NCBI GenBank assembly: GCA_964407285.1
Contig: CAYOVG010000234.1
Coordinates: forward strand, 1-11,623
Origin: CAYOVG01 sp964407285
Lineage (GTDB): Bacteria; Desulfobacterota; Syntrophobacteria; Syntrophobacterales; Syntrophobacteraceae
Direction of reading: 5' to 3'
DNA length: 11,623 bases
Positions 1-3,797 of the stretch are shown in pieces. The position numbers and the translations under genes are program-made. The first letter of the stretch is position 1; every line of letters begins with the position of its first letter. A model generated the notes under the pieces. The model did no database searches, had not been told where the DNA came from, and saw only the letters and a program-made list of their open reading frames with translations.

Positions 1-18
1 TCAGTCGAAACATCAGCT

Positions 19-203
19 CTTTGGCCTGCCGACGTCGGAGAGAAGGCATTGAGACTTCTGCTGAGCTGCAACATTGGCATCAAGGTTTAACTGCTTTGGC
101 CTGCCGACGTCGGAGAGAAGGCATTGAGACACTCTTCATTCGAGCCGAACCCTTTCCGAAATACGACTTTGGCCTGCCGACGTCGGAGAGAAGGCATTGA
201 GAC
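19..203 (+). CRISPR. End of a CRISPR array, three identical 37-bp repeats
   Basis: Three identical 37-bp repeats lie at 19-55, 94-130 and 167-203. They start with ctttggcctgccgacgtcgg and end in attgagac. Two unrelated spacers separate them (56-93, 38 bp; 131-166, 36 bp), and positions 1-18 are the end of another spacer, so the array continues to the left of the window. The repeat contains a perfect 10-bp palindrome, ccgacgtcgg. The attgagac end resembles the 3' end (the crRNA 5' handle) of many type I and III repeats, so I infer plus-strand transcription with the leader off the left side and 203 as the oldest, distal end. No cas gene is present in the window, so the subtype cannot be fixed. 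Confidence 0.93.
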
Positions 204-215
204 GAGCGTCTCAAT
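196..215 (+). other. Hairpin formed by the last CRISPR repeat end and its inverse
   Basis: The last eight bases of the final repeat (attgagac, 196-203) are followed by gagc and then by the exact inverse gtctcaat (208-215). This gives an 8-bp perfect stem with a 4-base loop. It could cap or terminate the array transcript, or be the remains of an inverted repeat fragment. The bases after it (ccccttacct) have no T-run, so ordinary intrinsic termination is not clear. Confidence 0.6.
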
Positions 216-343
216 CCCCTTACCTGCTCAGTACTCAAGATGGTTGTTGCGAAGTCAGTGCAGGGAATTCCGGGAATATCGATTGGGGGGCTTTGTGCGG
301 TTTCGGCTGCCGGACGCGGTCTGTTGCATTCCGACAGTCCGGT

Positions 344-360
344 CGCGGCTGAAAGCCGCT
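344..360. repeat. REP-like palindrome
   Basis: The core gcggct-gaa-agccgc (345-359) forms a 6-bp hairpin. With its flanks (ggtc before, tcctacaaaa after) it resembles a widespread bacterial REP-type intergenic element whose reverse strand reads taggagcggctttcagccgc. Only one copy is present in this window, so calling it a dispersed repeat rests on general knowledge. Confidence 0.5.
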
Positions 361-376
361 CCTACAAAACACTCCA

Positions 377-560
377 CCATCGAATTGGTTGCGTGGTTGC
401 TGAGCCCTACCATACGAGGGCAAATTAAATGTCCCTATTGTCCTGCGCCATCGGCATTAGTTGCGTAGTCACCGAGCCATTCAAATGGTCACGGCCGGCA
501 GCCGTGACCGCACAAAGCGGTTCCGTCTCATCGTCAGGTTAGCCGCGTAGTTGCCGGCTT
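377..560. repeat. Three degenerate direct repeats about 72-82 bp apart
   Basis: Stretches at about 377-406, 448-478 and 528-560 share the pattern catcg - short gap - (a/g)g(t/c)(t/c)gcgt(a/g)gt - short gap. Copies one and two match at 15 of 20 bases in their cores (387-406 and 459-478). The third is weaker. A further piece, ttgcgaagtca at 247-257, matches ttgcgtagtca at 461-471 in 10 of 11 bases. The spacing is close to the 73-75 bp period of the CRISPR array at 19-203, but the repeat sequence is different. This may be a decayed array or chance similarity in a repeat-rich region. Confidence 0.35.
487..509. other. Perfect 9-bp hairpin
   Basis: ggtcacggc (487-495) and gccgtgacc (501-509) are perfect inverses around the loop cggca. 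It lies in gene-free DNA with no T-run on either side. It is most likely a REP-type palindrome. Confidence 0.5.
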
Positions 561-580
561 GGGTATTTAGTGTGTCTCTC

Positions 581-600
581 CTTTGGCCTGCCGACGTCGG
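581..600 (+). repeat. Isolated half of the 37-bp CRISPR repeat
   Basis: ctttggcctgccgacgtcgg is a 20/20 match to the first 20 bases of the repeat at 19, 94 and 167. The match stops exactly at the end of the internal palindrome; the 17-bp 3' part is absent. The orientation is the same as the main array, 378 bp beyond its last repeat. I read it as a remnant left by a deletion or rearrangement of a once longer array. Confidence 0.85.
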
Positions 601-622
601 TCCGTCCCCTGTTATCTCGCAA

Positions 623-773
623 GCATTTCCGCCCGCATGCGCGGCTGCATGGGGTATCAAATAAGAGGGACCACGAGAACTTTCCAGCTCCGCCCGCATG
701 CGTGGCTGCATGAACGAGGGGGTAGATTACCCGGTATCCCCATTCCAGTTCCGCCCGCATGCGCGGCTGCATG
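623..773 (+). CRISPR. Second CRISPR-like mini-array, type I-E-like geometry
   Basis: Three copies of a 29-bp unit lie at 623-651, 684-712 and 745-773, separated by two unrelated 32-bp spacers (652-683 and 713-744), giving an exact 61-bp period. The shared core is ccgcccgcatgcg(c/t)ggc, followed by tgcatg, and it contains a ccgc/gcgg stem; in copy two the c-to-t change would keep a G:U pair. The first four bases of copy one have diverged. The period and a repeat of the form ttcc-ccgc-loop-gcgg-atg are what type I-E arrays show, although the normal stem cccc/gggg is disrupted here. Three copies, no leader and no cas genes suggest a relic. The alternative is a non-CRISPR interspersed repeat. Confidence 0.6.
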
Positions 774-900
774 GCCTGCATGATATCGGCGCTCAAAATA
801 CAGCTGAAACGGCGCACGAATGGGTTGCCCTCCGCCTTAAATCCCACGGAATCGTAAGTTACAGAAAAGGCGATAGACTTCGTCGAATGAATTTGAACAC

Positions 901-944
901 TCAAGTCGAAAGCCGATACGTTCAAGTCGATCCAATGATATGAT
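901..944 (+). promoter_or_regulatory. Putative promoter and direct-repeat operator of the flavoenzyme gene
   Basis: The 9-bp sequence tcaagtcga occurs at 901-909 and 922-930, exactly 21 bp apart, which is two helical turns. A good -10 candidate, tatgat, follows at 939-944, with no convincing -35 at normal spacing. This arrangement is typical of a promoter that needs an activator bound just upstream. An alternative is ttgaac (893-898) with tacgtt (917-922) at 18-bp spacing. Either would give a short leader before the start at 982. Confidence 0.4.
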
Positions 945-981
945 TTGCGACAGGTGCTCGGGCGTTTGCGAGGAGAAAAAT

Positions 982-2382
982 ATGCCGGACCAGGAAAGCA
1001 TCCAACAATTTCGCGCAAGCCTGCGGGGTGATCTGATTGAGCCTCACGATACGGGCTATGACGACGCACGCCGCATATACAACGCAATGATCGATAAACG
1101 GCCGCGGCTCATCGCAAGGTGCGCCGATGTGGCCGACGTGATGGCTGCCGTGAACTTCGGCCGGGAGAGGAACCTGAGGATCGCGGTTCGAGGAGGCGGC
1201 CACAACGGGCCGGGTCTGAGCCTGTGCGATGACGGGCTGGTAATCGACCTGTCCCCCATGAAGGGCATACATGTCGATCCCAAGAGACGGACAGTGCGAG
1301 TCGGGCCCGGTTGCAGGTGGGGTGATGTGGACCACGCAGCCCATGCGTTCGGACTGGCGGCCGTGAGCGGCGTTATCTCATCCACGGGGGTCGGCGGACT
1401 CACTCTGGGCGGAGGACATGGGTATCTCACGCGTAAGTTCGGTCTCACGATCGACAATCTCCTGTCGGCCGACATGGTGCTTGCGGATGGCAGCACGACG
1501 ACTGCAAGCGCGGAGGAGAACCCCGATCTCTTCTGGGCGATCCGCGGCGGTGGAGGCAACTTCGGCGTTGTCGTTTCCTTCGAGTTCCGGCTCCACCCCG
1601 TGGACACGGTATACGCCGGACCGACGCTCTGGCCCCTGGAGAAGGCGGAAGAGGTCCTGCGATGGTACCGCCGGTTCCTTCCGGACGCGCCGGAAGAGCT
1701 GTACGGCTTCTTCGCTTTTCTCATCACGCCGCCGGCCCCGCCGTTCCCGGAAGCGCTCCACGGCCGCAAGATGTGCGGCGTCATCTGGTGCTACTGCGGT
1801 CCTCCCGAAGGCGCGGAGAAAGCCTTCCAGCCCGTCAAGGAGTTTGGTCCTCCCGTTTTCGAGCATTTGGGGCCGATGCCCTACCCGGCGCTGCAAAGCG
1901 CCTTCGATCCGCTTTACCCGCCGGGTCTGCGGTGGTATTGGAAGGGAGATTTCGTGAAAGAGTTGACCGACGAGGCGATATCCCTTCACGTGGAACATGG
2001 CTCCAAACTGCCGACTCCGCTTTCCACCATGCACCTCTACCCCGTTGACGGGGCCGTGCATCGTGTCGGTCGGACGGAGACCGCTTTCAGCTTTCGCGAT
2101 TCGACCTGGTCTCAGGTCATTGTCGGAGTCGGCTCCGACCCCGCCGACGACGAACCGATGACCGCATGGGCGCGCGGTTATTGGGAGGCGCTGCACCCGC
2201 ATTCGGCGGGCGGCGCATACGTCAACTTCATGATGGAGGAAGGACGGGAGCGGGTCCAGGCCACCTACGGGGACAACTATCCACGGCTGGTCGAGATAAA
2301 GGCCAAGTACGACCCTGAAAACCTGTTTCGGATGAACCAGAATATCGAGCCGACTGGCGGGGAAGGGACGGTGAATGGGTGA
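982..2382 (+). CDS. FAD-linked oxidoreductase, berberine bridge enzyme-like
   Basis: This 466-residue protein has an N-terminal PCMH-type FAD-binding domain (about residues 39-215), a central substrate domain, and a C-terminal BBE segment. The latter shows Y-x-N-F, then YGDNYPRL and KYDPENLFRMNQNIEP. RGGGHN puts His74 where this family attaches FAD through the 8-alpha position. The motif around GVGGLTLGGG is clear, but the position that carries the second (cysteinyl) flavin bond in bicovalent members is Ile132, so a single covalent link is predicted. These enzymes oxidise alcohols, sugars or amine-type substrates with oxygen or another acceptor; the substrate cannot be told. I chose the ATG at 982 because aggag (971-975) lies six bases upstream; an in-frame ATG at 940 would add 14 residues without a ribosome site. 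No signal peptide is seen, so it is probably cytoplasmic. The last codons run into an 8-bp tandem repeat. Confidence 0.9.
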   Translation: MPDQESIQQFRASLRGDLIEPHDTGYDDARRIYNAMIDKRPRLIARCADVADVMAAVNFGRERNLRIAVRGGGHNGPGLSLCDDGLVIDLSPMKGIHVDPKRRTVRVGPGCRWGDVDHAAHAFGLAAVSGVISSTGVGGLTLGGGHGYLTRKFGLTIDNLLSADMVLADGSTTTASAEENPDLFWAIRGGGGNFGVVVSFEFRLHPVDTVYAGPTLWPLEKAEEVLRWYRRFLPDAPEELYGFFAFLITPPAPPFPEALHGRKMCGVIWCYCGPPEGAEKAFQPVKEFGPPVFEHLGPMPYPALQSAFDPLYPPGLRWYWKGDFVKELTDEAISLHVEHGSKLPTPLSTMHLYPVDGAVHRVGRTETAFSFRDSTWSQVIVGVGSDPADDEPMTAWARGYWEALHPHSAGGAYVNFMMEEGRERVQATYGDNYPRLVEIKAKYDPENLFRMNQNIEPTGGEGTVNG

Positions 2383-2420
2383 ATGGGTGAATGGGTGAAT
2401 GGGTGAATGGGTGAGTGGGT
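2373..2420. repeat. 8-bp tandem repeat over the stop codon
   Basis: Five perfect units of gaatgggt run from 2373 to 2412, followed by one variant (gagtgggt, 2413-2420). Decayed pieces continue to about 2450. The repeat begins inside the flavoenzyme gene: its last codons gtg aat ggg tga, including the stop, are repeat sequence. Changing the copy number would not alter the protein, because the stop lies in the first unit. Confidence 0.9.
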
Positions 2421-2453
2421 GAAGGGGAGGGTCGGTGAATGGGTGAGTGGGGT

Positions 2454-2518
2454 CAATACCGTTGAATTAACGTCACCCCCGTGCAGGCGGGGGTCCCGCA
2501 AGCATTGAGGAGATGACG
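2454..2518. mobile_element. MITE-like dispersed repeat, truncated copy A
   Basis: It starts caataccgttgaattaacgtca and keeps the first internal hairpin, acccccg (2475-2481) with cgggggt (2488-2494), followed by cccgcaagc. It is related to the elements at 3561 and 6771. The second hairpin and the right terminal repeat are missing; it ends at gatgacg, so it is an internally deleted or decayed copy. In plus orientation its hairpin lies downstream of the flavoenzyme gene and might serve as its terminator. Confidence 0.6.
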
Positions 2519-2833
2519 GGCGGGTAGGGGACGGGGGAGGTAGAGGATGGGCGGGGGAGTAGAGGGAAGAGCGCATTCCTTTTGTCCGGCGCGGAGTTGA
2601 ACTCCGGCCGCTGTAAGGCAACTCCAAAGAATTAACCTACCGGATTCCCGGTCCCTTCCGGCTCCCGGATTTCAATTCCCCGGCAGGTTATTTGTTGTGG
2701 ATTGCCTGACGCGGCGGCGGCATTCGGGGCATCCGCGAAAATCGAGGGATCGAGCCGATCGAGGGATCAAGCGGTCCGTCCCGAAACCGGAAATGGAATC
2801 GCACGCATACATGCGAATGGCTTTATTGCGAGA
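2519..2833. other. Gene-free stretch
   Basis: A G-rich segment (2519-2570) continues the style of the tandem repeat. A short palindrome, cggag-ttgaa-ctccg (2592-2606), follows, and later an inverted repeat cgcat-ac-atgcg (2804-2815). An open frame runs from 2697 into the next gene, but it has no ribosome site and reads as arginine-rich filler. I see no RNA gene here. Confidence 0.5.
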
Positions 2834-2848
2834 ACTCTGGTATAGAGT
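2834..2848 (+). promoter_or_regulatory. Possible extended -10 promoter inside an inverted repeat
   Basis: tggtataga (2838-2846) reads as an extended -10 element (TGn then TATAGA, four of six bases matching TATAAT). It sits in the inverted repeat actct-ggtat-agagt, where a repressor could compete with polymerase. No good -35 is present. It would start a leader of about 75 bases before the gene at 2928. Confidence 0.3.
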
Positions 2849-2927
2849 GAGAGGCGGCGGGGGCGAAGTTCCCGGCCGACGGGATGACGATCGACGGGAG
2901 CGACTTTGGTTTTGGGAGGTAATATAC

Positions 2928-3557
2928 ATGAGGGGTACACGGCGAGAGAGAAGGAAGGACTCGGGAGTGATCAACGGAATTGACGCGGACGCAGTCCATG
3001 GAATGCGCGCGCTCCAGAGGGCGACGGGGCCCGCGCGAACCACGGTGACCGCGATGGTCGCCGTCATCGCGGCTGTCGCCGCCGCCGTCGTTTTTTCATC
3101 ATCCGCGTCCGCGTTCTTTCAGAACGAACCGGACGGGTTCCGAGGCATCATTTGGGGCAGCAGCGTCAAGGACCTTCCGGGCGCGGAGTTTCTGGCCAAA
3201 GAAGGGGACCAGCAGTTCTATACCCTCAAGGGGGAGAAGCTGACCATCGCCGACGCCCGGATCGACAAGATCGTGTACGGGTTCTACAAGGACAGGCTAT
3301 TCAACGTGATGGTCTACTACACGGGCCTGCCCAACTTCATGAAGATCAAGGAAGTCCTCATGCAGCAATACGGAATCCCGGACCAGCCCAACCAGTATAT
3401 CGACAAGTACTTCTGGGACGGAAGCAAGGTCGATATCTTCGCAAACTATGACGACATCAGCAAGGAAGGGCGGATTGCCTACTTCTTCAAGCCGCTCGCG
3501 GGCGAAATGGAAGAGGCCGAACGGACTGAAGCCGGGAAAGCGGGAAAGGACCTGTAG
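2928..3557 (+). CDS. Exported protein of unknown function, 209 residues
   Basis: I do not recognise a named family. The ATG at 2928 has gggaggt (2914-2920) seven bases upstream, which is the best start. A long basic N-terminal stretch of about 40 residues precedes a hydrophobic run rich in Ala and Val (about 38-56), ending in a signal-peptidase-like ASA site (60-62); the mature protein would begin FFQNEPDGF. A start at Met26 would give a more usual signal length but lacks a ribosome site. The mature part (about 147 residues) looks like one compact periplasmic domain, with alternating strands such as IVYGFYKDRLFNVMVYY, an LMQQYGIPDQPNQY turn and a Trp-Asp-Gly segment. The last 20 residues are charged (Glu/Lys/Ala) and probably disordered. 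It is followed directly by a MITE-like element whose hairpins may end the transcript. Confidence 0.75.
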   Translation: MRGTRRERRKDSGVINGIDADAVHGMRALQRATGPARTTVTAMVAVIAAVAAAVVFSSSASAFFQNEPDGFRGIIWGSSVKDLPGAEFLAKEGDQQFYTLKGEKLTIADARIDKIVYGFYKDRLFNVMVYYTGLPNFMKIKEVLMQQYGIPDQPNQYIDKYFWDGSKVDIFANYDDISKEGRIAYFFKPLAGEMEEAERTEAGKAGKDL

Positions 3558-3560
3558 GCC

Positions 3561-3664
3561 CAATACCTTTCAGATAAGCCGATTACCGTCGCCCCCACGA
3601 AAGTGGGGGGCCGGAAAGCCTCGCAGTATCTGGATTCCCGCTTAAAGCATGCGGGAATGACGGG
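3561..3664. mobile_element. MITE-like dispersed repeat, copy B
   Basis: It begins caatacctttcag and contains two strong hairpins. The first is cccccac (3592-3598) with gtggggg (3603-3609) around a gaaa tetraloop. The second is attcccgc (3634-3641) with gcgggaat (3651-3658). The second is the common bacterial ggattcccgc...gcgggaatgacg motif, also seen in the copy at 6771. The right terminal repeat is not recognisable. Lying four bases beyond the stop at 3557, it is well placed to terminate that gene and to shield it from the converging ppc transcript. Confidence 0.65.
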
Positions 3665-3764
3665 TGAGGGGCCGGCCCGAATGGGTTATCCGAGGCGCCC
3701 GCTGAGCAATGCTCCCTTATTTGACAGGTATCGCCTGTAGGCCCGCGGGCGGAGTTTCCGGATA

Positions 3765-3796
3765 GGCCGCCGCGCTTCGCCCTCTGCGGCGTGGCC
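3765..3796 (-). terminator. Hairpin just after the ppc stop
   Basis: ggccgccgc (3765-3773) can pair with gcggc and ggcc (3786-3796), giving nine pairs with a two-base bulge around a 12-base loop. It starts two bases past the ppc stop codon on the minus strand. There is no T-run, so if it terminates it is not a classic intrinsic terminator. Confidence 0.45.
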
Positions 3797-3797
3797 C

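Noticed and set aside
539..1344. Minus-strand and plus-strand open frames across the CRISPR-like region
   Set aside because: They run through CRISPR repeats, palindromes and the start of the flavoenzyme, and show no domain or ribosome site.
2577..2626. Possible tRNA 3' half on the minus strand (cggagttcaactccg)
   Set aside because: The stem has a 5-base instead of a 7-base loop, and no acceptor, anticodon or D arm can be built around it.
2697..2927. N-terminal extension of the 209-residue protein
   Set aside because: The 77 extra codons lack a ribosome site and read as Arg/Gly-rich sequence, while a strong site stands before 2928.
3724..3738. acagg-tatcg-cctgt hairpin in the ppc 3' region
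   Set aside because: Only five pairs and no T-run; too common by chance to call a terminator.
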